From Novosphingobium guangzhouense (lineage in GTDB: Bacteria > Pseudomonadota > Alphaproteobacteria > Sphingomonadales > Sphingomonadaceae), in contig NZ_LYMM01000002.1 in NCBI RefSeq assembly GCF_002896965.1, positions 62,001 to 126,000 on the forward strand: 64,000 nt of DNA. Direction: 5' to 3'. Below the pieces are notes generated by a model. The model was not told where the DNA came from and did no database searches. It saw nothing but the letters and a program-made list of their open reading frames with translations. Positions 26,401-37,639 of the stretch are shown here, piece after piece (within the stretch, counting starts at the first letter, position 1; each line of letters starts with the position of its first letter). Both the position numbers and the translations under genes were made by a program.

Positions 26401-28705
26401 GCGTGATCCTGCCTGGAAGGTATTGCCCAAACCTTCGCATCCGCACGACAGCGCCCGGCTCCACGTTGCGGGCGAGGCGCGTTATGCGGACGACCTGACC
26501 GAACCTGCCGACATGCTGCACCTTGCGTTCGGTCAGTCGAGCGAGGCGCGCGCGCGCATTGTCTCGATGGATTTGTCGAAGGTGTTGGCTTCCCCCGGCG
26601 TCGTTGCGGTCTACACCGCTGCAGACATTCCCGGCGCGAACGACGTCAGCCCCTTTGCCGGCGACGACCGCCTGCTGGCCGATGGCGAAGTGCTGTGCCA
26701 TGGACAGGCCGTGTTCCTTGTCGCCGCGACCAGCCAGCGCGCGGCCCGCATAGCCGCGCGGCTGGGGCAGATCGAATATGAGCCGCTGCCCGCTGCGGTA
26801 ACCGTCGCCCAGGCGCAGGCTGCCGGATCGCATATCGAACCCGCGCAGCGCATGGCGCGAGGAGATGCAGCCGCTGCACTTGCCGCCTCGCCGCACCGGC
26901 TGTCCGGCCGTTTCGCGATGGGCGGGCAGGATCACTTCTACCTCGAAGGGCAGGTCTCGGTGGCGACGCCGGGAGAGGACGGGCAGGTCCATGTCCTGTG
27001 CTCCACCCAGCATCCGAGCGAGGTTCAGCACCTTGTCGCGCATATGCTGCATGTGTCTTCTGCCGATGTGACGGTGGAAGTGCGGCGCATGGGCGGTGCG
27101 TTTGGCGGCAAGGAAACGCAGGCCGCGCTGTTCGCTGCCGCCGCAGCGCTGGTCGCCAGCAAGACCGGCCGACCCGCCAAGTTCCGCTGCGATCGTGATG
27201 ACGACATGGTCATGACCGGCAAGCGGCATCCCTTCGAGATCGCGTATCAAGTCGGCTTCGACGATGCGGGCCATCTGCTGGCGCTGTCGCTGCATCTTGC
27301 CTCGGCCTGCGGGGCGACGGTGGACCTGTCTCCCGCGATCAACGACCGCGCAATGTTCCATTCGGACAACTGCTACTTCCTGCCGGATGTCGAAGTCGTG
27401 TCGGAGCGGCTGAAGACCAACACCGTGTCGGCCACCGCCTTCCGTGGCTTCGGCGGGCCGCAGGGCATGCTGGCGATCGAACGCGTCATCGATGACGTGG
27501 CGATGGCACTGGGCCTTGATCCGCTCGACGTCAGGGTAGCCAATCTCTACGGGCCGGGGCGTGAGACCACCCCTTATGCGATGACCGTTGCCGACAACGT
27601 CGCGCCGCAGATCATCGCCCGGCTGCGCCAGACCGCGCGCTATGACGAGCGGGCGCGCGCGGTGGAGGCGTTCAACGCCGCCAATCCGGTACTCAAGAAG
27701 GGTATCGCGCTGACGCCGGTGAAGTTCGGCATCAGCTTTACCACGACCCATCTCAATCAGGCCGGTGCGCTGGTTCACGTCTACGCGGACGGGTCGATCC
27801 AGGTGAACCATGGCGGCACCGAGATGGGGCAGGGCCTCTATACCAAGGTCGCGCGGGTGGTGGCAGACGTCTTCGCGGTGCCGATGGAAACCATCCGCAT
27901 CACCGCGACGCGGACCGACAAGGTGCCCAACACATCGGCTACGGCAGCCAGTTCGGGCGCGGACCTCAATGGCATGGCGGCGCACAATGCGGCAATGACG
28001 ATCCGCGACCGGCTGACCACCTTCCTTGCCCGCACATATGGGCTGGAAGAGGGAGCCGTGCATTTCACCCCCGGCGGCGTGATCGTCGGTGCGGAGACGC
28101 TGGATTTCGGGCAGGTCGCGCGCAAGGCGCATATCGGTCGCATCTCGCTGTCCTCCACCGGGTACTACGCGACGCCGGGGATCGAGTACGACCGTTCGGT
28201 CTTCAAGGGCCGTCCGTTCTACTATTTCGCCTATGGCGCGGCGGTAAGCGAAGTCGTGATCGACACTCTGACCGGAGAGCACAAGGTGCTGGCCGTGGAC
28301 ATCATCCATGACGTTGGACGGTCGCTGAACCCGGTGATCGACAAGGGCCAGATCGAGGGCGGCTTTATTCAGGGGCAGGGCTGGCTGACGACCGAGGAAC
28401 TGGTCTGGGATGGCAAGGGCCGTTTGCTTACGCATAGCCCTGCGACCTACAAGATTCCCACCGCGTCCGACCGACCGAAGCACTTTACTGTGACGTTGTG
28501 GGACGGTGAGAACGTGGAGCCGACGATCAATCGCTCCAAGGCGGTGGGCGAACCTCCGTTCATGCTGGCGATCTCGGTGTTTTCGGCGCTCAACCGCGCG
28601 GTTGCGGCGACCATGCCGGACAAGCGCGCGCTGCCGCCGCTGGATGCTCCCTGTACGCCCGAGCATATTCTCAAGGCCATCGCGGCGCACAAGGCGGCCG
28701 TATGA
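26393..28705 (+). CDS. xdhB: Xanthine dehydrogenase molybdopterin-binding subunit
   Basis: This 770-residue large subunit binds molybdopterin. RRMGGAFGGKETQ, ATAFRGFGGPQGMLAIE (with the substrate-orienting Arg) and GGTEMGQGLYTKVARV are the cofactor and substrate motifs. KAVGEPPFMLA contains the catalytic Glu720. Length and motifs match the bacterial XdhB form of the alpha2beta2 enzyme. It overlaps xdhC by 4 bp, so chaperone and enzyme are co-translated. Confidence 0.95.
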   Translation: MAERDPAWKVLPKPSHPHDSARLHVAGEARYADDLTEPADMLHLAFGQSSEARARIVSMDLSKVLASPGVVAVYTAADIPGANDVSPFAGDDRLLADGEVLCHGQAVFLVAATSQRAARIAARLGQIEYEPLPAAVTVAQAQAAGSHIEPAQRMARGDAAAALAASPHRLSGRFAMGGQDHFYLEGQVSVATPGEDGQVHVLCSTQHPSEVQHLVAHMLHVSSADVTVEVRRMGGAFGGKETQAALFAAAAALVASKTGRPAKFRCDRDDDMVMTGKRHPFEIAYQVGFDDAGHLLALSLHLASACGATVDLSPAINDRAMFHSDNCYFLPDVEVVSERLKTNTVSATAFRGFGGPQGMLAIERVIDDVAMALGLDPLDVRVANLYGPGRETTPYAMTVADNVAPQIIARLRQTARYDERARAVEAFNAANPVLKKGIALTPVKFGISFTTTHLNQAGALVHVYADGSIQVNHGGTEMGQGLYTKVARVVADVFAVPMETIRITATRTDKVPNTSATAASSGADLNGMAAHNAAMTIRDRLTTFLARTYGLEEGAVHFTPGGVIVGAETLDFGQVARKAHIGRISLSSTGYYATPGIEYDRSVFKGRPFYYFAYGAAVSEVVIDTLTGEHKVLAVDIIHDVGRSLNPVIDKGQIEGGFIQGQGWLTTEELVWDGKGRLLTHSPATYKIPTASDRPKHFTVTLWDGENVEPTINRSKAVGEPPFMLAISVFSALNRAVAATMPDKRALPPLDAPCTPEHILKAIAAHKAAV

Positions 28706-29621
28706 GCCAGTGGATTGGCTGGCTGCGGCGGCTGGACCGGACGGTCCCGACCGCGATGGTTTCCGTGCTGGCCAGCGAAGGCTCGGCCCCGCGCGGGGCG
28801 GGTACGCGGATGCTTGTTACCGCGCAGGGGCAGGAAGGGACCATCGGCGGTGGCCAGCTGGAATACCGCGCGGTCGATCAGGCGCGGGCGATCCTTGACC
28901 ATCCTCCCGGCACATGGCGGGTGCAGGACTATCCGCTTGGCCCGCTGCTGGGGCAATGCTGCGGTGGCCGGGTGCGCGTGCTGGTGGAGCATCTCGATGT
29001 CGATGCGCTTGACTGGCTGCATGATGCCGAGCCCGGCCGGATGCTGGCGACCCGGTTTTCCGAAGATGCGCTGGAACGCCGCGTGTTCGACCGTGAGACG
29101 GCCACGCGCCAGTCCGCGCGGGGTGACAAGCCCGAAGTGGGTGCCCGGATCGTCGAGCCGGTGGGCGAGCGGCCACGGCCGGTCTATCTGTTCGGCGCGG
29201 GTCACGTTGGGCAGGCCATCGCCCGGCACATGACGGGGCTTCCGCTGCAACTGGCGTGGTTCGATACGCGGTCCGAGCAGGCGCATATCGATGGCGTCAC
29301 CGTAGTGCCGGAAGAAGAGATCGCATATTGCGTGGCCGAAGCACCGGCGGACGCGGCCATGCTGATCCTGACCCACGACCACCCGCTGGACTATCACCTG
29401 ACGCTGGCGGCGCTGGGGCGCGATCCTCTTGCTTTCGTGGGGCTGATCGGCTCATCCACCAAGATCGCCCGCTTCCGTTCACGACTGGCCGCGGATGGCA
29501 TCCCACCCGAGGCACTGGAGCGCCTTACCGCGCCCATCGGCGTGCCCGGCGTCTCCGGCAAGGAGCCGGACGTGATCGCCATCGCCGTTTGCGCGCAATT
29601 GCTGCAATTGAGAGGACTCTG

Positions 29622-29622
<1 letters not shown>
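28702..29622 (+). CDS. xdhC: Xanthine dehydrogenase accessory protein XdhC
   Basis: The 306-residue chaperone binds molybdenum cofactor and supports its sulfuration before insertion into XdhB. LASEGSAPRGAGTRMLV and GGGQLEYRA form the N-terminal XdhC/CoxI motif. CCGGRVRVLVEHL contains a conserved cysteine pair, and PVYLFGAGHVGQAIARHM starts the C-terminal Rossmann domain. It shares one base with the guanine deaminase start. It may also serve the other two molybdenum hydroxylases in this window, which lack their own copy. Confidence 0.93.
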
Positions 29623-32406
<2,784 letters not shown>

Positions 32407-32433
32407 TCCTGCCCAAGCCCCATCGGGCCGACC

Positions 32434-33012
32434 TTAGACGTCCTGCGCGCCGAGCCAGTGCTCGTTTTCGGGCGGGACGAAGTTGACGATGCGGTCGATC
32501 ATCGTTTCGGGATCGCTTTCCACCAGCAGCATCGCGCGGTGGCGCGGCTGGAGGAAGCCTTCTTCCACCACGTTGTCGATGAACTGGCGCAGGCCCGAAT
32601 AGAACCCGTTGACGTCCAGCAGGCCCACCGGCTTGTTATGGTAGCCCAGCTGGGTCCAGCACCAAGCCTCGAACATTTCCTCGAACGTGCCGATGCCGCC
32701 GGGCAGGGTGACGAAGCCGTCCGAAAGGTTGGCCATCATCGCCTTGCGTTCGTGCATGGTCTTGACGACGTGAAGCTCGGTGATGCCCTGATGGTCGTGT
32801 TCGCGCGCGCGCAGGGCTTCGGGGATAACGCCGATGACTTCGCCGCCAGCCGCGCAGGCCGCGTCCGCGACCACGCCCATCAGGCCCACCATGCCGCCAC
32901 CGTAGACGAGGCCGATGCCGCGCTTGGCAAGCAGGGTGCCGAACTGGTGCGCGGCTTCACGGTACAGGGGGTTAACGCCTGCGGACGATCCCAGATAGAC
33001 GCAGATCCGCAT
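32434..33012 (-). CDS. LOG-family nucleoside 5'-monophosphate phosphoribohydrolase (TIGR00730)
   Basis: This 192-residue Rossmann-like protein has YGGGMVGLMGVVADA and TLPGGIGTFEEMFE, the GGG and PGGxGTxxE motifs of the LONELY GUY family. Characterised members split AMP or cytokinin nucleotides into base and ribose 5-phosphate. Beside a purine phosphoribosyltransferase and purine catabolism, a purine nucleotide substrate is reasonable. The start is 2 bases after the phosphoribosyltransferase stop, so the two form a minus-strand pair. Confidence 0.87.
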   Translation of the reverse strand: MRICVYLGSSAGVNPLYREAAHQFGTLLAKRGIGLVYGGGMVGLMGVVADAACAAGGEVIGVIPEALRAREHDHQGITELHVVKTMHERKAMMANLSDGFVTLPGGIGTFEEMFEAWCWTQLGYHNKPVGLLDVNGFYSGLRQFIDNVVEEGFLQPRHRAMLLVESDPETMIDRIVNFVPPENEHWLGAQDV

Positions 33013-33014
33013 GA

Positions 33015-33548
33015 TCAGCCAAGCCTTTCAGGAACCGAGCGCGCTTCCTCGACGATGGCGTCCTTGGTGCCGACCGACTCCCAAGGGAACACGAACCAGC
33101 GCTTGTCCTCGTCACGATCGATGGCGTCGACGTAAAGTTCGGCGACGGCCTTGGAGCGGGTGTTGTTGATCATCACGGCAAAGCGCAGGTTGCCATGGTC
33201 GCAGCCGCTGTCGCCCAGCAGGTTGCGGATATATTCGATGGTGCCGCCGCTGTCGTTGATGTCGTCCACGAACAGCAGGCGCCGTCCTTCCGCGCTCATG
33301 CCGGCAACCTTGCCGAGCAGCTCGTCGGCGAAACCGGGAACCTTGGCCGAATGGTCGATCGACAGCATCGGCAGTTCCAGCTGGTGCGAGATGTAGACCG
33401 CGGGCACCAGGCCGCCGCGGCCGACGCCGATGATGAATTCGGGCTGCCATTCACTTTCGCGGATCTTGCGCGAAAGGATGCGGACTTTGGCAAGGAAGTC
33501 CTCGTAGTATTCGAGGTAATGCAGTTGGGGTTCGGGGTTGTGGCTCAT
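33015..33548 (-). CDS. Purine phosphoribosyltransferase (xanthine/guanine type)
   Basis: This 177-residue type I phosphoribosyltransferase has the PRPP-binding motif LLFVDDINDSGGTIEYI, and FIIGVGRGGLVPAVYIS is the N-terminal loop. It would salvage xanthine, guanine or hypoxanthine to the nucleotide with PRPP, competing with the catabolic operon for the same bases. WFVFPWE near the C-terminus resembles the aromatic base-contact segment of Gpt-type enzymes. Confidence 0.85.
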   Translation of the reverse strand: MSHNPEPQLHYLEYYEDFLAKVRILSRKIRESEWQPEFIIGVGRGGLVPAVYISHQLELPMLSIDHSAKVPGFADELLGKVAGMSAEGRRLLFVDDINDSGGTIEYIRNLLGDSGCDHGNLRFAVMINNTRSKAVAELYVDAIDRDEDKRWFVFPWESVGTKDAIVEEARSVPERLG

Positions 33549-33633
33549 GCGGAGCGAATCCTGTCCGGCGATGTCGGGAAAGTCCCGCGAATATCGCCTG
33601 CCTGCGTTCAGGGCAATCGCCTGCGAAGCCGTT

Positions 33634-34563
33634 TTACCCGCCGGGCCGCATGGATTCGAGATAACTGAGCCTGGAAAAGCCGTTCTCGATCTCGCTCAGC
33701 ACGATGCCGGCGGCATAGGACGGCGTGCGCGCGGAGTTGGTGCAAAGCGCCAGCGTCATCGGCCGAAGCATGGCATCGGAGATGCGCGTGAAGGAAAGCT
33801 GCCCGGCCTGCACCTCGGTAATCACGTCGAGAGAGGACAGGATGCCGATGCCAAGGCCCTCCTGTACCAGTGAAGTTATCATCTGGATGTTGTCGGACGT
33901 GGCCTTGCGGTCCATCTCCATCCCGGTTGCGCCTTCGAGCACGGAAATCTGCTGGCTTACCGCCAGAGGTTCGGAGGGCAGGATCAGCGGCAGGCCGGTA
34001 CATGCAGTGAAGCGCGCCTCGTCCTGCAGGCCAAGCGGATGGCCCGCCGGCGTGACGAAGCCCAGCACCACTTCCACGAAAGCGCGCACGTTGAGATCGC
34101 GGTAGCTCTGCGGTTCGAACATGATGCCGAAATCCGCATCGCCATTGGCCACGGCTTTGCGCACCTGATCGTTTTCCAGCACTTTCACGTCCACGGTGAT
34201 GCCGGGATAGCGCTCGTTGATGGAGCGGATCGCGGCAGGGATGTGGCCCTTGGCCAGTGCCTCGATCACCGCCATTTCCACGTGACCGCGTTTCAATCCG
34301 CGCAGATCCTCTATCTGGGCGCGGATATCCTGCATGTTCTTCTGCCAGCGGTTGCCCGCCGCCATCATGATTTCGCCCGCTGCCGTCAGCCGCAGGCCGG
34401 TAGGCAGGCGTTCGAACAACGGAGTGCCGATGTCGGCCTCCACGTTGAGGATCTGGCGGGCGATCGCCGAAGCCGAGACATTGAGTTCGTCGGCGGCCTT
34501 GCGGATCGATCCGTGACGGCCAACGACCATGAAATAGCGCAGAAAACGGGAAAAGGCGGGCAT
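33634..34563 (-). CDS. LysR-family regulator, probable purine-system regulator
   Basis: This 309-residue LysR protein has its winged helix at residues 3-62 (FSRFLRYFMVVGRHGSIRKA, then ADELNVSASAIARQILNVE) and an effector domain after it. It is divergent from the NUP/ADA/TonB cluster. A 44-bp element 13-56 bases before its start codon is repeated in front of the purine operon at 13438. This arrangement, one copy at the regulator's own promoter and one at a distant operon, is typical of a LysR regulon. The effector may be a purine or purine breakdown product; that is inferred. Confidence 0.85.
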   Translation of the reverse strand: MPAFSRFLRYFMVVGRHGSIRKAADELNVSASAIARQILNVEADIGTPLFERLPTGLRLTAAGEIMMAAGNRWQKNMQDIRAQIEDLRGLKRGHVEMAVIEALAKGHIPAAIRSINERYPGITVDVKVLENDQVRKAVANGDADFGIMFEPQSYRDLNVRAFVEVVLGFVTPAGHPLGLQDEARFTACTGLPLILPSEPLAVSQQISVLEGATGMEMDRKATSDNIQMITSLVQEGLGIGILSSLDVITEVQAGQLSFTRISDAMLRPMTLALCTNSARTPSYAAGIVLSEIENGFSRLSYLESMRPGG

Positions 34564-34575
34564 GGCGACTTCAGA

Positions 34576-34619
34576 CCTGCTCTAATTTTTGCAACGGACT
34601 GTGGGATTCATTGAGTTTG
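34576..34619 (+). promoter_or_regulatory. Purine-operon operator, copy 2
   Basis: CCTGCTCTAATTTTTGCAA followed by TCATTG-N-GTTTG, in the same orientation and spacing as 13438-13481, with 34 of 44 positions identical. The left arm of the inverted repeat is degenerate here (GCAACGGA against CAATGAA on the other arm). It lies between the divergent LysR gene and the NUP gene; the remaining bases up to 34815 show no other gene. Confidence 0.68.
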
Positions 34620-34815
34620 CTAGCACTATCTCCTGTGCCGTACCACCGCTAGCAATACTGCAAGGTGCGATCCGACGGCCGCGATTTCCCGATCCTCTCC
34701 CTACAGGGGGATCGTTGATCGCCGGAGCCGCGCTTTTTGGTAAGGGGCGCGCCGGTGCCGGGTGAATCCACCGAACCTGCGTGGCGCGCCCCCATTCTCG
34801 GGGTTCAAGTTTACT

Positions 34816-35964
34816 ATGATTTCTGTTCGATCCGGCCGCCCCATGAGGGCTTCCTTGCGTGCGCTGGCGCTTGCCGCAGCGGCGGGCCTGCTTGCGCCTG
34901 TCGCCGTGTCGGCCGCAGAGCCGGCGTTGCCGGAAATTCCCAAGGTTGCGCCGATCCCGGTGAAGGTCATCGTCGTCGCCACGTTCGAACCGGGCGAGGA
35001 CAAGGGCGATGCCCCCGGCGAATTCCAGGCCTGGGCCGAGCGTGAGCATCTGGACGAGGTGATCCCGGTCAAGGGCACGCTTCACCCGCTGCGCCGCAAT
35101 GCCGATGGTCTATATGGGATGGTCTGGGGCAGCCTGGACACGCTGATCGGCAGCGTTTCGGACCAGCTGACCGCGCTGCTCATGGACCCGCGTTTCGATT
35201 TCACGAAGACGTACTGGCTGTTCACCGGCATTTCCGGCGTCGACCCGCAGCTTGCCTCGGTCGGCAGCGCGGCATGGTCGCGCTGGGTGGTTGATGGCGA
35301 CAAGCTGCGTGAATTCGATGACCGCGAAGTGCCCAAGGACTGGCCCTATGGTCTCTTCGCGATCGGCGCCGACAAGCCCAACACGCTGCCCAAGGCGACG
35401 GAGGACTTCGCCGGCTTCACCGATACCCGCAAGCTGGCGATGTCGGCAGAGCTGAACCAGGGTCTCGCATACTGGGCCTATGGGCTCAGCAAGGACGTCA
35501 AGATCCCGGATTCGCCCGAACTGCAGGCTGACCGTGCCCGTTGGAAGGGCTGGCCCAATGCCCAGAAGCCGCCGTTCGTGCTGATGGGAGAGACGCTGGG
35601 CGGCCTGCGTTACTGGCATGGCCCCAGCCGCACGCAATGGGCGCGCGACTGGGTAAAGCTGTGGACCGATGGCAAGGGTCGCTTCGCCATGACCAACATG
35701 GAAAGCCAGATCCAGCAGGGCTCGATCCTGATCGCGGCCAAGAACGGGCTGGTGGATCCCAATCGCGTGATGGTGCTGCGTACGGGCTCCAACCCGTCGA
35801 TGCCGCCGCCGGGTGTCTCGGCGGTGGACAGCGTAGCCAACGAAGGCGCGGGGCAGAAGGCTGCGTTCGAAGCGAACTACCTTGTCGGTGCGCCGGTCGT
35901 GCATGAACTGCTCAAGCACTGGGACAAGTACGAAAACACCGTGCCGGTGGCCCCCGTACCGTGA
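34816..35964 (+). CDS. NUP-family purine nucleoside protein, exported (copy 1)
   Basis: This 382-residue protein of the purine nucleoside permease (NUP, PF06516-type) family has a Sec signal from about residue 10 (MRASLRALALAAAAGLLAPV, cleavage near VSA-AEP). WLFTGISGVDPQLASVGS resembles the ribose/phosphate loop of nucleoside phosphorylases, and VLRTGSNPSMPPPGVSA is conserved in the second NUP copy at 40129. With a cleavable signal and no other long hydrophobic segment, it is probably a soluble periplasmic nucleoside-binding or -cleaving protein rather than a permease. ATG 34843 is an alternative start. It overlaps the next gene by 4 bp. Confidence 0.8.
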   Translation: MISVRSGRPMRASLRALALAAAAGLLAPVAVSAAEPALPEIPKVAPIPVKVIVVATFEPGEDKGDAPGEFQAWAEREHLDEVIPVKGTLHPLRRNADGLYGMVWGSLDTLIGSVSDQLTALLMDPRFDFTKTYWLFTGISGVDPQLASVGSAAWSRWVVDGDKLREFDDREVPKDWPYGLFAIGADKPNTLPKATEDFAGFTDTRKLAMSAELNQGLAYWAYGLSKDVKIPDSPELQADRARWKGWPNAQKPPFVLMGETLGGLRYWHGPSRTQWARDWVKLWTDGKGRFAMTNMESQIQQGSILIAAKNGLVDPNRVMVLRTGSNPSMPPPGVSAVDSVANEGAGQKAAFEANYLVGAPVVHELLKHWDKYENTVPVAPVP

Positions 35965-37496
35965 GGCGCCTTCTATCAACCCTGCTGACGACGCTGGCCC
36001 TTCCGCTTGCCGCTCCGGCGGCACATGCGGATGAGGCGGCGGCTTCGGCCATGCTTGATGAGATGGCAGGCAATGCCGGGCGTTTGCGTGTGTTCCTGCA
36101 GGCGATGCCCAAGGGCGGCGACCTGCACAACCACCTTGGTGGTTCGGTCTATGCGGAGGATTTCCTCAAGGTCGCGGCTGCCAAGGGCATGTGCGCGGAC
36201 GCGGGCATCACCCGCATCGTGGCCGGTCCGTGCCCGGAAGACCTGCAGATCGGCCGTATGGCCGAGAAGGATCCGTTCACTTATGCAAGGCTGATCGACG
36301 CGATTTCCACGCGCGGCTTCCAGAAGGGGATCGGCCCGGCGCTGGTTTCCGGGCACAACCAGTTCTTCTCCAGCTTTCGCAAGTTCGGACCCGCCGCCGA
36401 AGGGGAGGATGCGCGCTGGCTGGCGGATGCCTTCGCAAGCGCCGGGCGCAACAACCTTGTTTACGTCGAACTGATGCACAACCCGGACAGCACGATCCCG
36501 TTCATGCTGTCCGCCCCCGATGGACCGCTTGACGCCGAAGGCATCGCAGCCGCTTACAAGCGCGATCTTCCGGCGGCTCAGGCGCTGGTGGCCCCGGCAA
36601 TGGCGGAAGTGGACAAGGAAGAAGCCTTCGCGAAGAAGCGCCTGTCCTGCGGGGCCAAGGCGGCCGATCCCGGCTGCGATGTGGCGATGAACTACATCTA
36701 CTCGGCCATGCGCGGCTTGCCGCCGCAGGTCGTGTGGCGGTCGATGCTGGCGGGCTTCGTGCTGGCAGACAAGGATCCGCGCTTTGTCGGCGTGAACATC
36801 GTCATGCCCGAGGACGATCCTGTTGCCCTTCGCGACTATGACCTGCACATGGCGATGTTCCGCTTCCTTGAGGCGAAATATCCCAAGGTGAAGGTCACCA
36901 TGCATGCGGGTGAACTTGCGCTTGGACTGGTGCCACCCAAGGATCTTGAGGATCACATCGGCAAGGCCGTCGCCTCGGGAGCGCGGCGCATCGGGCATGG
37001 CGTGGATATCGCCTACGAGGTCAACGCGCCCGAAACCCTTGCCCGCATGGCGCGTGAGGGCGTGGCGGTGGAGATCAACCTTACCAGCAATGCCGTCATT
37101 CTCGGCGTGGAAGGCGGGGTCCATCCGCTGCACCTCTACCGCTCGATGGGGGTGCCGGTGATGCTTTCCACCGACGACGAAGGCGTGCTGCGGTCGGACA
37201 TGACCAACGAACATGTCCGCGCGGTGCAGCAACAGGGGCTGCATTACGCCGACCTCAAGGAACTGGCGCGCAACAGCCTTGAATATTCCTTCGCGCCGGG
37301 CGCCAGCCTGTGGGCGGGCCGCCGTTATGGGGACGCGGTGGCGCCATGTGCGGCGGATTTCGCCGCCGCATCCTGCAAGGCGTTTCTCGTGAAGAACGAG
37401 AAGGCCATGCTGCAGGCGCGGCTGGAAATGAATTTCGACCGGTTCGAGCGTTCGCTGGACCGGTTCAAGAACAAGAACGGCGCGGCGGGGGACTGA
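35961..37496 (+). CDS. Exported adenosine-deaminase-family enzyme (ADGF-like)
   Basis: This 511-residue protein starts at GTG 35961, overlapping the NUP gene. The signal peptide covers residues 1-23 (LPLAAPAAHA-DE). Zinc and catalytic motifs are complete: KGGDLHNHLGGSV, VTMHAGELALGL, RIGHGVDIAYE and MLSTDDEGVLR. It is about 150 residues longer than cytoplasmic adenosine deaminases, as in secreted ADGF relatives. Six cysteines, in pairs such as SCGAKAADPGC, suit disulfides in the periplasm. It would deaminate adenosine or deoxyadenosine outside the inner membrane. Confidence 0.87.
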   Translation: MRRLLSTLLTTLALPLAAPAAHADEAAASAMLDEMAGNAGRLRVFLQAMPKGGDLHNHLGGSVYAEDFLKVAAAKGMCADAGITRIVAGPCPEDLQIGRMAEKDPFTYARLIDAISTRGFQKGIGPALVSGHNQFFSSFRKFGPAAEGEDARWLADAFASAGRNNLVYVELMHNPDSTIPFMLSAPDGPLDAEGIAAAYKRDLPAAQALVAPAMAEVDKEEAFAKKRLSCGAKAADPGCDVAMNYIYSAMRGLPPQVVWRSMLAGFVLADKDPRFVGVNIVMPEDDPVALRDYDLHMAMFRFLEAKYPKVKVTMHAGELALGLVPPKDLEDHIGKAVASGARRIGHGVDIAYEVNAPETLARMAREGVAVEINLTSNAVILGVEGGVHPLHLYRSMGVPVMLSTDDEGVLRSDMTNEHVRAVQQQGLHYADLKELARNSLEYSFAPGASLWAGRRYGDAVAPCAADFAAASCKAFLVKNEKAMLQARLEMNFDRFERSLDRFKNKNGAAGD

Positions 37497-37639
37497 TCCC
37501 CCGCCGCGATCGCGGATGCCGGCCGTCAAAGCAACGGGGCACCGTCAACAGGGAACTGCCAAGAGAAGTGCGGGAGAGGAGGGACACCACAGCACATAGC
37601 GGGGGCACAGACATGCCCGCCGCGTAAAGGGGGCATACC

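Noticed and set aside
26111..28690. An 859-codon open frame on the minus strand opposite xdhB
   Set aside because: Same shadow effect; the plus strand encodes an unmistakable XdhB.
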